Part shown: positions 35,901 through 43,128 of the stretch, piece after piece
Numbering within the stretch: the first letter of the stretch is position 1
How the letters are laid out: the number at the start of each line of letters is the position of its first letter
NCBI GenBank assembly: GCA_963205165.1
Contig: CAUJJX010000037.1
Coordinates: 1-46,052 of the forward strand
DNA length: 46,052 bases
Source: Pseudomonadota bacterium
GTDB taxonomy: Bacteria; Pseudomonadota; Gammaproteobacteria; Burkholderiales; Ga0077523
Reading direction: 5' to 3'
Notes under the pieces: generated by a model
Told to the model about the DNA's origin: nothing
The model's database searches: none
What the model saw: the letters and a program-made list of their open reading frames with translations, nothing else
Position numbers and translations under genes: made by a program

Positions 35901-37960
35901 CCGACGACGTGTTCTCCGCGACCGGCACGCTGTCGGCCCTCACCGAAGGCGATCCGCTCGTCGTCGACGGCACGACCATCGGCACCATCACGACGAACAG
36001 CGGCGGCACGCTCCTGCTGACCTTCGACGCCGGCGCGACCGGGACGCTCGTGAACTCCGCGATGCGGCAGATTGCCTACGCGAACGGCAGCGATGCGCCG
36101 CCGGCGAGCGTGCAGATCGACTGGACCTTCGACGATGGCAACTCGGGCAGCCAGGGCACCGGTGGCACACTGACAGCGACGGGCAGCACGACGGTCACGA
36201 TCACGGCAGTCAACGACGCACCGTCCACGACGCCGGTCGTGCTGACCGCGATCTCCGAAGACAGCGGACCTCGCGTCATCACACAGGCCGAGCTGCTCGG
36301 CAATGTATCCGATGTCGATGGCCCGGCGCTGACGGCAACCGGCCTCGCGATCACCACCGGTGCAGGCCAGCTCGTCGACAACCTCGACGGCACCTGGACG
36401 TACACACCCGCCGCCGACGACGACACCTCGGTGGACTTCAGCTACACCATCACCGACGGCACCGATTCGGTGGCCGGCTCCGCATCGCTGGACATCACGC
36501 CGCTGAACGACGCGCCCGTGCTCGACAGCGCCGGAATCACCGTGTCCGAGGGCCAGTCCGTGACGCTGTCCGCAGCCGATTTCGGCATCACCGATCCGGA
36601 CAGCGCGGCATTCACGTTCACGCCGGGCAGCGTCAGCGGCGGGATCTTCCAGCTGGCCTCCGCTCCCGGCGTGTCGATCGCGTCGTTCACGAGCGCCCAG
36701 CTCGCTGGCGGACTCGTCCAGTTCGTCGACGACGGCAACGAGGTCGCACCGTCGTTCAGCGTGAACGTGAACGACGGCACGTCGAACTCGAACACGCTCG
36801 CGGCGACGATCGGTTACATGACCACCAACGACGCGCCGACCACGACACCCGTCACGCTCACCGCGATCGCCGAAGACAGCGGACCTCGCCTCATCACGCA
36901 GGCCGAGCTGCTCGCCAACGCATCCGACGTCGACGGCCCGGCGTTGACGGCAACAGGCCTCGCCATCACCTCCGGCGCGGGCAACCTCGTCGACAATCTC
37001 GACGGCACCTGGACCTACACGCCCGCCGCTGCCGACGAGAGCGCCGTCGTCTTCGGGTACACCGTCACCGACGGCACACTGTCCGTTGCAGGAACGGCAT
37101 CGATGGACATCACGCCGGCGCCGGCCGTCGCGACGCCGGTGACGGCCCCCGTCTATCCTGGCTGGACGGCGCCGCCGGCCATTGCCGCGCCCGCGACGAC
37201 GCCCGCGGATCTCCCGTCGGTCGCGATCGTCGCGGAGTCGCCGGCCCCATCCACCAGCCCCGCCGCGGAGACGACGATCGAGACCGATGCGGATTCGAGC
37301 GACGCCCTCGCCACGCCACGCGCGTCCGAAACGTCCCGGGCCAGGTCGGGCATCGGCGTCGGGCACTCGGGCAGCGGATCGACCGGCGGACCGGACGACT
37401 ACATCGATCGCGTCGTGGAGGACGCCATCGTGCTCGACCGACTCATGGCCGACGCAGCGGTCGTCGCCGCGGCCAATGCCGGCCCGGATGCGACCTTCCG
37501 GTACTCCGCGATCGGCGTGCCGGCGACGAACGCGCAGACGATCGCGCAGCTCCGGACGCTGCTGGCGAGTTTCGGCATGGACATCTCGGACACGCCTGCG
37601 CCGTCCACACCGTCGGGTGTGATCCGGATCGCTGCAGCGCCCGCATCGACCACCGATCTGCCCGAGGACGCGGGGCCGCAGATCGATCTCAGCGCGGCCG
37701 GCGCCGTCCGCCTGACGGGCGTGGCCATGTCGACCGGCGTCGTCCTGTGGGCGCTGCGCGGCGGCGGCCTGCTCGTGTCGCTGATCGGCGCGGTGCCGGC
37801 GTGGCGCAATCTCGACCCGCTCCCGGTGCTCGCGCCCGAGGAGGACAAGCCCGAGTGGATGGTCCAGGACGACGAGGAAGCCGAGCCGCGGGATCCCGCG
37901 AGCACGCGTCTCCGTGACGCCGCGCGCATCGCCTCGGCCGCTGCGGAGTTCGTGCTGTGA
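29915..37960 (+). CDS. Giant LEPR-XLL / DUF4347 repeat-rich surface protein
   Basis: The 2681-residue acidic protein starts at the ATG with GGGAG upstream; the track ORF begins inside the SecA gene. Residues 25-34 are LEPRVLYSAD, the named LEPR-XLL N-terminal motif. A DUF4347 domain follows at about 107-265 (HLFSHGTDGQLRLGS, ILLYACDVAA). Then come a jelly-roll-like region, cadherin/VCBS-type repeats with NDAP junctions, a PKD domain (APTADAGGPY), a five-blade NHL-like propeller, seven delta-60-type repeats, and further cadherin-like repeats. A Pro/Thr/Ser-rich stretch precedes a C-terminal hydrophobic segment (about 2597-2630) with the WRNLDPLPVL motif and a short acidic tail. There is no classic signal peptide. 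It is probably a cell-surface adhesin or matrix protein exported by the upstream genes (inference). Confidence 0.9.
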   Translation: MIGWLRSRFGSRRQQRAELLVEELEPRVLYSADAAVLLSPDAFAPVAEVRSLDVYAPVDAEDDPTFDPGTDTDIAPLDTRVAENADTTVAPSGDMVATTASIETLPRVEIVFIDDRVEDQDTLLADLAARDAGDTDIEIVRLDGTRDGLAQITAALDGRSDVSAIHLFSHGTDGQLRLGSGWIDESTLINRASELAAWSGALTADADILLYACDVAADAQGESFVRQLAALTAADVAASADTTGHASLGGDWNLEYATGTVESSVLPALATQEAWVDVLAVTSNGTVSSAQTTGATSLTWSHTVLAGSNRALFVELAIDSLGASVTSVTYGGVALTQVGRGAGNHAVEIWVLLSPAEGTANVVASFGATTAAAGGASTFNGVSQTTPNGTFVSATGTGTDATIDAASAVGDIVIDVQYWQGAPSGGAPGGGQTLQWWQSSGVMVGGSTSEPGATTVTMSGSFTSSTQWEIGALSIKAAVNSAPTITDGATVTLTGTNENTTSSGTAVSALLTAAGYADVDGGSSGVAITSKAGNGTWQYSTDGVTWAGFGAVSSTNALLLTSTTQVRYIPDANNGETATFGFKAWDQTSGTASTNAVAAYATTASSGGTTAFSSGSATGSMTVSPVNDAPVLADTALALNTIEDAGVPSGAVGITVGSITGGITDVDTSAVTGIAISATDETNGVWYYTTDGGTNWTTVGAVTGGSSLLLEANADTRLYFAPTGGYSGTSSSALTFRAWDQSSGTAGSKVSTLANGGTTAFSSATDVVDVIVAANVAPTADAGGPYTIAEGASLTVDGSASTDPESRPLTYAWDLDNDGNYGEVGEGTTSGPTISWATLQSFGITDDGTYTIGLRVSDGALTDTATTTLTVTNTGPTLSVTGGSSAIENHTYTLSLGATDPGDDTITSWTIVWGDGTVETVVGNPASVSHTYAVPGFTYDILASATDEDGTFTNVDALVSDLADHAVYRLDGTTGASEGTLPVNASLSQPMGSTFGPDGRLYVGGNASNNVVWHDLTAGTTGVFVSAGSGGLNSAGDVAFGADGNLYVASYGTDQVLRYDGTTGAFIDVFIAGGVSAPAALAFGADGDLYVGGWFDGKVWRFDGTSGALVGGGAFVTLAGGFGVGAIAFGPDGNLYVGDGNFNDLMKYDGTTGAFIAKLDDAISPRDITIGPDGNIYVSDFNTGHVERYDATTGVSLGNFDTGVTGMSQAWGLSFTPDVQVTVSANVAPTITNLDGDALAYTEDDGAVVIEQGGDALVTDIDTSDFDAATLTVSFAAGSDSAEDVLGIRHQGMGAGQIGISGSDIAYGGVVIGSFTGGSGGTPLVVTFTSAADAAAVGAVLNNVTYTNTDGVAPTIGARTVRFVLTDGDGGTSAASDATVTVGRLNDAPVLVDGATVVLTGTNENTTSGGRLVSSLILPSIWSDVDDTGQRGIAVTGLSGNGTWQYSTDGSTWTTFGSVSTTHALLLTSTTQVRYVPDGVTAETATFDYRAWDRATGTASTATVPGYADVGTSGGSTAYSTGTATASMTVAAVDDAPTFSAASGVVTTDLTTRDHGYAVAVQPDGRLLVAGSGLGAAFDTDFSLTRYNGDGSLDTTFAGTGNVLTDFGASDDTARSVVVQPDGKILVGGTATIGGQSVFALVRYNTDGSLDTSFGGTGKVTTSVVVGVNCNATSLVVQDGGKIVLAGTSGNGSTDIALVRYNADGSLDTTFNGTGTVSIDFGASYDTGLAVALQADGRLLVAGNTNVIGSTHFSVVRVNDDGTLDTGFGTAGKVTLAMGGDSSATAIAVQADGGIVVGGYARGAVYYDFTLVRLQADGSLDTTFNGTGKVTTAVSPTSDQIYALIIQDDGRIVATGTTEAAGNYNFAVVRYAADGSLDTTFNGTGIVSTDVGQALDTAYALVQQADGKLVAVGDSITFGFGPQPSVTGLVRYTTTGALDTQFGAAATTLDATPMYVENGAAVVLDPDAAIFDTELSAADNFAGATLTLARTGTANADDVFSATGTLSALTEGDPLVVDGTTIGTITTNSGGTLLLTFDAGATGTLVNSAMRQIAYANGSDAPPASVQIDWTFDDGNSGSQGTGGTLTATGSTTVTITAVNDAPSTTPVVLTAISEDSGPRVITQAELLGNVSDVDGPALTATGLAITTGAGQLVDNLDGTWTYTPAADDDTSVDFSYTITDGTDSVAGSASLDITPLNDAPVLDSAGITVSEGQSVTLSAADFGITDPDSAAFTFTPGSVSGGIFQLASAPGVSIASFTSAQLAGGLVQFVDDGNEVAPSFSVNVNDGTSNSNTLAATIGYMTTNDAPTTTPVTLTAIAEDSGPRLITQAELLANASDVDGPALTATGLAITSGAGNLVDNLDGTWTYTPAAADESAVVFGYTVTDGTLSVAGTASMDITPAPAVATPVTAPVYPGWTAPPAIAAPATTPADLPSVAIVAESPAPSTSPAAETTIETDADSSDALATPRASETSRARSGIGVGHSGSGSTGGPDDYIDRVVEDAIVLDRLMADAAVVAAANAGPDATFRYSAIGVPATNAQTIAQLRTLLASFGMDISDTPAPSTPSGVIRIAAAPASTTDLPEDAGPQIDLSAAGAVRLTGVAMSTGVVLWALRGGGLLVSLIGAVPAWRNLDPLPVLAPEEDKPEWMVQDDEEAEPRDPASTRLRDAARIASAAAEFVL
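31352..31794 (+). repeat. Cadherin/VCBS-like repeat, copy A1, of giant gene
   Basis: The protein segment beginning NSAPTITDGATVTLTGTNEN matches the segment at 34070-34513 (NDAPVLVDGATVVLTGTNEN) across about 148 residues, including GNGTWQYSTDG and LLLTSTTQVRY. A more diverged version lies between them at about 31795-32235. Confidence 0.8.
32790..33573 (+). repeat. Five-blade NHL/SMP30-like beta-propeller segment of giant gene
   Basis: Five repeats of the form GPDGNLYVGD...RYDGTTGAF are visible, each about 40-45 residues. An exported propeller inside an adhesin-like protein suggests a binding platform. The blade count was made by eye. Confidence 0.8.
34070..34513 (+). repeat. Cadherin/VCBS-like repeat, copy A3, of giant gene
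   Basis: It is the near-duplicate of 31352-31794, in the same reading frame and also followed by a short acidic junction (VDDAP). DNA identity is high in the core (for example GGCACGAACGAGAACACGAC in both). Confidence 0.8.
34560..35760 (+). repeat. Seven delta-60-type repeats of giant gene
   Basis: Seven units each contain a VQPDGRLLVAG-like strand, an LVRYN strand and DGSLDTTFNGTGK. This is the pattern of the named delta-60 repeat/DUF5122 propeller family. Seven units could close one beta-propeller. Confidence 0.85.
36212..36502 (+). repeat. 97-residue cadherin-like repeat, first copy
   Basis: NDAPSTTPVVLTAISEDSGP to LDITP, exactly 291 bases, repeats at 36827-37117 with few changes. This suggests recent internal duplication. 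Confidence 0.88.
36827..37117 (+). repeat. 97-residue cadherin-like repeat, second copy
   Basis: NDAPTTTPVTLTAIAEDSGP to MDITP, also 291 bases, is the partner of 36212-36502; one different cadherin-like unit lies between the two. Confidence 0.88.
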
Positions 37961-39504
37961 TCGCCGCGCTCCGCCGTCGCTTCCCGAGGCTCGTCGCGAG
38001 CCCCGCCGTCCGGATCTCGATGGGCATGAGTTCGCTGATCGTCGCGATCCTGCTCGCGATGGATCTCGCGTTCGGGCTGCTGCCCGACCACACGCTGCTC
38101 GTGCGCAAGACGCGGGAGCGCATCGCGGAGAACCTGGCGATCGAGGCAGCGTCGCTGATGGGCTCGGGCGACGTGCTGCGGCTGGGACTCGCGTTCCGCG
38201 AGCAGGTCGCGCGGGACGGGACGATCCTGTCCGCCACGGTGCGACGCAGCGACGGACAGGTCGTCACGCACGCAGGCGAGCAAACGGCGGCGTCCGACGC
38301 GCAGGCCGACAGCGCGGCGCGCGTCGATCACTTTCAGGTGCCGCTCGTGTCGAACGGTCAGCCGTGGGGCGTGCTCGACGTGCGCTTCGAGAGCGCTGCG
38401 CCGCGCGGCCTGCGCGGGTGGCTCACGCATCCGCCGGTGCTCACGGTGCTCGCGCTCGGCTTCGGCAGCTTCGTCGCGTTCTTCCTGTACATGCGCCGCG
38501 TGCTCGCGCACCTCGATCCGTCGACCGTGATCCCGGATCGTGTCCGGAGCGCCTTCGACGTGTTCTCGGGCGGCGTGATGATCGTCGACACGCAGAGCCG
38601 CGTGATGCTGGCGAACGCCGCCCTGCGCGGATGGATGGGCGCCACCGACACCGAGAAGCTGCTGGGCCGCGCCGTCGATTCGATCCCGTGGTTCGCGCGG
38701 GCGCTGCCCGCCGACCGGGATGCGCATCCGTGGGTCCGGACGGTCGCATCGGGGATGCCCGTCGAGGGCGAGCACATCGAGTTCGACCGGAACACGGCGT
38801 CGGCGCTCAAGGTCATCGCGAACACCGCGCCGATCCTGGATGGCGTCGGCGTGGTCCGGGGCTGCCTCGTCACCTTCGACAACGTGACGCATCTCGACAT
38901 CCTGAACACGCAGCTGCTGGCGTCGATGACCGAGCTGACGCAGACGAAGGAGGAGGTCGAGCGGAAGAACGAGGAGCTGCTGCGCCTCGCGACGCGCGAT
39001 CCGCTGACCGGCTGCCTGAACCGGCGCGCGCTGTTCGAGAAGCTCGACCAGCTGTTCGTCGACGCACGCACGGCCGGCACGCCGCTCTGCTGCATCATGA
39101 CCGACATCGATCACTTCAAGTCCTTCAACGACCGGCACGGTCATGCCGTCGGCGACCAGGTGCTGCAGTCGACGTCGCACAAGCTCGGTGGCGGCCTGCG
39201 CGACATGGACCTGCTGGCGCGCTACGGCGGCGAGGAGTTCTGCATCATCCTGCCGGGCACGACGCTGGCGCAGGCCTGCGCCGTCGCCGAACGCCTGCGC
39301 AGCGACGTCGAGCTGCTGGCCGGTGCATCGATCCGGTCGACCCGCGATCTGAAGGTGACGTCGAGCTTCGGTGTCGCGGTGCTGACGGCGGACATCGTCG
39401 ATCCCGCCGAACTGATAGACCAGGCCGACCAGGCGCTCTACGCAGCGAAGAAGGGCGGACGGAACTGCGTGCGGACGTACGAGGCGATCGCCGAGGCTTC
39501 GTGA
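37957..39504 (+). CDS. Membrane-bound PAS-GGDEF diguanylate cyclase
   Basis: The 515-residue enzyme makes cyclic di-GMP from two GTP. It has membrane helices at about 20-42 and 158-178 enclosing a periplasmic sensor loop, a PAS domain at about 199-310, a short coiled coil (TKEEVERKNEELL), and a GGDEF domain from about 345. The active site reads GGEEF (424-428), a functional variant, and the inhibitory I-site RDMD (415-418) is present five residues before it. The GTG start overlaps the giant gene's stop (GTGA), so the two are translationally coupled. It is likely to tune surface attachment or export of the giant protein through c-di-GMP; the signal sensed is unknown. Confidence 0.93.
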   Translation: MIAALRRRFPRLVASPAVRISMGMSSLIVAILLAMDLAFGLLPDHTLLVRKTRERIAENLAIEAASLMGSGDVLRLGLAFREQVARDGTILSATVRRSDGQVVTHAGEQTAASDAQADSAARVDHFQVPLVSNGQPWGVLDVRFESAAPRGLRGWLTHPPVLTVLALGFGSFVAFFLYMRRVLAHLDPSTVIPDRVRSAFDVFSGGVMIVDTQSRVMLANAALRGWMGATDTEKLLGRAVDSIPWFARALPADRDAHPWVRTVASGMPVEGEHIEFDRNTASALKVIANTAPILDGVGVVRGCLVTFDNVTHLDILNTQLLASMTELTQTKEEVERKNEELLRLATRDPLTGCLNRRALFEKLDQLFVDARTAGTPLCCIMTDIDHFKSFNDRHGHAVGDQVLQSTSHKLGGGLRDMDLLARYGGEEFCIILPGTTLAQACAVAERLRSDVELLAGASIRSTRDLKVTSSFGVAVLTADIVDPAELIDQADQALYAAKKGGRNCVRTYEAIAEAS

Positions 39505-39568
39505 TGCAGCCGATCAGGGCCTCGTGACACCGCGGAACTCAGGTGCGCAGCGCCGACACTGACAGGCC

Positions 39569-40429
39569 CTACCGGAAGAGCTGCTCCGTCGCAGAAAGAT
39601 TGCTGCTCACTTCGATCCGGACGTCGGGCAGGCAGTCGGTCGTCAGGCCCGTGATCCGCCACGCGACGGCGTCGATGTTGTCGACGCACGCTGCGGCCAG
39701 CCGGGTGTCGGCATGGCCGTACGCGAGCATGCCGCCCATGTGCAGCAGCGCGGCCTCGAGTCCGTGGTCGGCGCCTTCCTTCGGTGCGACCTGCTGGCGG
39801 ATGGCCGCGCCGAAACACGACGGCAGGCCCCACGCGTCGGCGAGCGCACCGCCCACTTCGGCGTAGTCGCATCCGATCGTCTCGCGCTCGATCGCGGCGA
39901 GCCGCCACGGCTCTCCACGCGCACTCTCCAGCGCGGCTGCCGCCGGGCCGGGAATCCGGTGGTACATGACCATGTGACCGATGTCGCTCAGCAGGCCTTC
40001 GGTGAACACGCGCCCCAGGTCGACGAGCCGGCCGGACCGCGCGAGCGCCGTCGCGGCAAGCCCGCGATACACGCTGTGTTTCCAGAAGCCGGCGACATCC
40101 ACCTGCTTGGGATCGATGCGCTCGAAGGTCGTCGCCACCGAACTGGCGAGGACGAGGTCGTGGACCTGGAACATGCCGAGCAGCGAGACCGCGCGCGACA
40201 CCGATTCGACACGGCCGCGCACGCCCAGGAACGCGCTGTTCACGAGCTTCAGCACCCGCGCCGTCATGGCGGGGTCCGCGGCGATGACGCGCGCGAGGTC
40301 CAGGGCCGTCGTGTCGGGATCCTCGACGATGGCCTTCACGCGGAGGAACACCTCGGGGAGCGTCAGCAGTTCGATGCTCGACGCGATCAGGTCGGCCGCG
40401 CGATGGCGGGTGGGGGCAGCGGTGGTCAA
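39569..40429 (-). CDS. HDOD domain protein
   Basis: The 286-residue protein consists of an HDOD domain: LTLPEVFLRVKAIVEDPDTT, ADPAMTARVLKLVNSAFLG, and a degenerate HD-like SDIGHMVMYH. HDOD proteins lack the full phosphodiesterase metal site and act in signalling, often with c-di-GMP networks. It converges on the diguanylate cyclase gene across 64 bases. The start is uncertain: the TTG at 40429 follows a GAGG sequence and begins close to the domain; no ATG is available nearby in frame. The much longer track ORF (to 42898) is a shadow of the next gene. Confidence 0.8.
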   Translation of the reverse strand: MTTAAPTRHRAADLIASSIELLTLPEVFLRVKAIVEDPDTTALDLARVIAADPAMTARVLKLVNSAFLGVRGRVESVSRAVSLLGMFQVHDLVLASSVATTFERIDPKQVDVAGFWKHSVYRGLAATALARSGRLVDLGRVFTEGLLSDIGHMVMYHRIPGPAAAALESARGEPWRLAAIERETIGCDYAEVGGALADAWGLPSCFGAAIRQQVAPKEGADHGLEAALLHMGGMLAYGHADTRLAAACVDNIDAVAWRITGLTTDCLPDVRIEVSSNLSATEQLFR

Positions 40430-40611
40430 GAGGCCTCGGTCGTCGGCAGCGATCGTCGAATGTCCGCGTCGGCGCCGCGTCGGCCATGGGCCGCGCCGCA
40501 CACGCGCAGTGCTGAGATGACCGTACTTGTCGGCAGTGCTTCCGGACTCTGAAGCGGATTCGCGTGGCGGCCGCGGATCGCCGGCGGACGCGCGTCGATA
40601 CGCCGGCCGGA

Positions 40612-42957
40612 TCAGCTCGCGCGCCCGGCGCGTGCCTCGGTCGCGGCATTCAGGCCGGCCAGCGCGATCAGTTCCTGGTGCAGTTCGAACCAGACCGTGT
40701 GGTAGCTGTCCGCGATGATTCGCGCGACGTACCCGCGGTCGCCGCCCTCGATGCGCGTCAGCGCGCGCGAGAGCCGCACCGGATACGTCGCGAGGCGCGG
40801 CGACAGGGTCGACAGCCGACCGAGCAGCGGCATCGCGCGCCCGTGCAGATCGGCGAGATCCCGGAGGACAGCGCCGTCGTAGCCGGCATCGGCGTGATCG
40901 TTCGGCGTGCCGTCCGGCCGGACCTGCCACGCCGTCATCACCTGCTTCAGCGTCGTGTTGATCCCGCCGAACTCGGCGTAGAGGCTCGCGACGGCCGCTG
41001 CATCGACCCGCGCGCGCTCGCCGTCGAGCAGCACCGCGACGTGGGCCTGCCCGGCGTGCGTGAGCTGCCAGCCGGCGCCGACCCGCGTGCACCAGCCGTG
41101 ACGTGCCATCGAGTCGTAGCGTGCCGCGGTCGCCTCGACCGAGAGCGACAGCGCGTCCGCGAGAAACTCCGCCGGCGCGCGGCCCTTGAGCCCGAGCAAC
41201 CGGAGCAGCGCGAGGTCTGCCGACGCCGCGGCCGGCGCGGCAGTCATCGCTGCGGGCGCCGCTGCGGCAGACACGGAACGCGCCGGACCGTGGAGCATCG
41301 CGAGCAGCGCCGGCAACCGCTGCCCGACGACGACCGCGCCCACGCCCGCCGCCACCGCGGCGCACACGCCCTCGTCGGTATCGAGCACGTGGCCGCGCAC
41401 CGTGACGCCGCGCCGCAGTCCGTCGCGCCAGTCCTCGCCGAGTGCGTCGAGATCGACACACTCGCCGGAGACGTTCCCGGCGCGGAGCAGCGGCACCGGG
41501 GCGAGCGCCATCCCCCATTCGAGCAGCCGGCGGAGGTCCGGGATGGCGGCTTCGTCGGGCGGCTCGACCGCGCGATCGCCGTCCCAGATCCGGCCGGTCG
41601 TGCCGTCGAGCGTGACGCGCCGGCCGGCGAACCTCGTGACGGTGTCCGGGCCGCAGCCGACGACGCACGGCCGGCCCAGCTCGCGACTGAGCACCGCGGC
41701 GTGCGACGTCGCGCCGCCGAGTTCGGTCATCAGGCCGCGCGCGGCGACGATGCCGTGCAGGTCGTCCGGACTCGTCGTCGTGCGCGCGAGGATCACGTCG
41801 TCGCCGCGCCGGGCACGCGCCTCGGCCTCGTCCGGATCGGTGACGACGACGCCCGTCGCGACGCCCGGACACGCGGCTTCGCCGATCGCGAGCGGCTGCG
41901 CGTCGGGGGCCTGCGGTGCGAGCCGTGGCGCGAGAAGCTGCCGCGCCTGCTCGACGCCGATGCGGCGGACGGCGGCCTCCGGCGAGATCAGCCCGGCCTC
42001 GGCGAACGCGACGGCCGCACGCGCGGCAGCCTGCGGCGAACGCTTCGCGACCCGCGTCTGCAGGAGCCACAACCGGCCGGACTCGACGGTGTACTCGATG
42101 TCCTGGAGATCGCGTGCGTCGGCTTCGAGCGTCGCGGCGGCGCGCAGGAGTTCGGCGTGGACATCCGGCATCTGCTCGCGCAGCGCGCCGAGCGCGCCGG
42201 GCGTGAACGCGCCCGCGACGACGTCCTCGCCCTGCCCGTGCGGCAGCCACTCGCCCCATGCCGGCGGATCGCCGGTGACCGGGTTGCGGCTGAAGAGCAC
42301 GCCGGTGCCGGACCGCGCATCGCGGTTGCCGAACACCATCGCCTGGATCGTGACGGCCGTGCCGCCGTCCTCGGAGAAGCCGCGATGGTTGCGATAGACG
42401 CGGGCGCGCGCCGAATGCCAGGAGTCGAACACGGCGGCGACGGACGCGAGGAGCTGCGTCCACGGATCGTCCGGCACGGGGTCGTCGCGACCACCGAGGA
42501 CGACCTTGCGGTACTGCGCGACGAAGCGGCGACGCGTGTCGGCGGCGAACGCGGCATCGCCGGTCTCGGCGGCGAGCGCGGCCTCCACGGAGTCGTCGAT
42601 GCCGAGGTCGAGCACGGTGTCCATCATGCCCGGCATGCTGTGCGCGGCGCCCGATCGCACCGACACGAGCAGCGGACGCGCGGGGTCGCCGAAGCGCCGG
42701 CCGGTGGCGTCCTCGAGCTGCTTCACGGCGACGAGCAGGCGGTCCCGGAGTTGTCCGTCGACGACACGACCCGCGGCGAAATAGGCATGACACGCGTGGA
42801 TCGTCGCCGCGACCGCGGGCGGCACCTGCAGCCCGAGCGCGCGCATCCGGTTGACGCCCCACGCCTTGCCGCCGATCTCTGCGGGCCCGAGCCGGCACGT
42901 GCCGTCCAGGGAAACGACCAGCGGCGGTCGCGGGACCGCGCCATCGAGTTCATCCAA
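40612..42957 (-). CDS. PPDK-like ATP-grasp / phosphohistidine protein lacking the PEP barrel
   Basis: The 781-residue product starts at TTG with AGGAG seven bases upstream. Residues 1-310 form the pyruvate-phosphate-dikinase-type ATP-grasp domain (IGGKAWGVNRM, VSVRSGAAHSMPGMMDTVLD). Residues 360-455 form the swivelling domain with the phosphorylatable His419 in GGATSHAAVLSREL. Where PPDK has a PEP-binding TIM barrel, this protein has about 60 linker residues, an Ala-rich segment, a winged-helix-like region (LLRLLGLKGRAPAEFLADAL) and a novel C-terminal domain. It should phosphorylate its His from ATP, but the phosphoryl acceptor is not pyruvate/PEP in the usual way. It follows the other PEP-utilizer gene by 171 bases, probably the same transcript. 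Confidence 0.85.
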   Translation of the reverse strand: MDELDGAVPRPPLVVSLDGTCRLGPAEIGGKAWGVNRMRALGLQVPPAVAATIHACHAYFAAGRVVDGQLRDRLLVAVKQLEDATGRRFGDPARPLLVSVRSGAAHSMPGMMDTVLDLGIDDSVEAALAAETGDAAFAADTRRRFVAQYRKVVLGGRDDPVPDDPWTQLLASVAAVFDSWHSARARVYRNHRGFSEDGGTAVTIQAMVFGNRDARSGTGVLFSRNPVTGDPPAWGEWLPHGQGEDVVAGAFTPGALGALREQMPDVHAELLRAAATLEADARDLQDIEYTVESGRLWLLQTRVAKRSPQAAARAAVAFAEAGLISPEAAVRRIGVEQARQLLAPRLAPQAPDAQPLAIGEAACPGVATGVVVTDPDEAEARARRGDDVILARTTTSPDDLHGIVAARGLMTELGGATSHAAVLSRELGRPCVVGCGPDTVTRFAGRRVTLDGTTGRIWDGDRAVEPPDEAAIPDLRRLLEWGMALAPVPLLRAGNVSGECVDLDALGEDWRDGLRRGVTVRGHVLDTDEGVCAAVAAGVGAVVVGQRLPALLAMLHGPARSVSAAAAPAAMTAAPAAASADLALLRLLGLKGRAPAEFLADALSLSVEATAARYDSMARHGWCTRVGAGWQLTHAGQAHVAVLLDGERARVDAAAVASLYAEFGGINTTLKQVMTAWQVRPDGTPNDHADAGYDGAVLRDLADLHGRAMPLLGRLSTLSPRLATYPVRLSRALTRIEGGDRGYVARIIADSYHTVWFELHQELIALAGLNAATEARAGRAS

Positions 42958-43128
42958 TCGGAGTCTCCTGGTTGTCGTCGTCCGGTACCGGCGCCGGGTG
43001 CCTGCGCCCGGACGGATCGCCGGGTCGAGAACTACGGTCCGGATGCAGCCTGCGGCGCGGCGGCCGGCGCCCGGAGGTTTGCGCGGACGCCGATGCCGCC
43101 GGATGCGCGGCATCGACGCCGGCAGGCC

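Noticed and set aside
32564-37366. 1600-aa minus-strand ORF antisense to the giant gene
   Set aside because: Its translation is low-complexity Arg/Val/Asp/Gly-rich with no recognisable domain. The plus-strand frame has clear domains and repeats, and long antisense frames are common in GC-rich genes.
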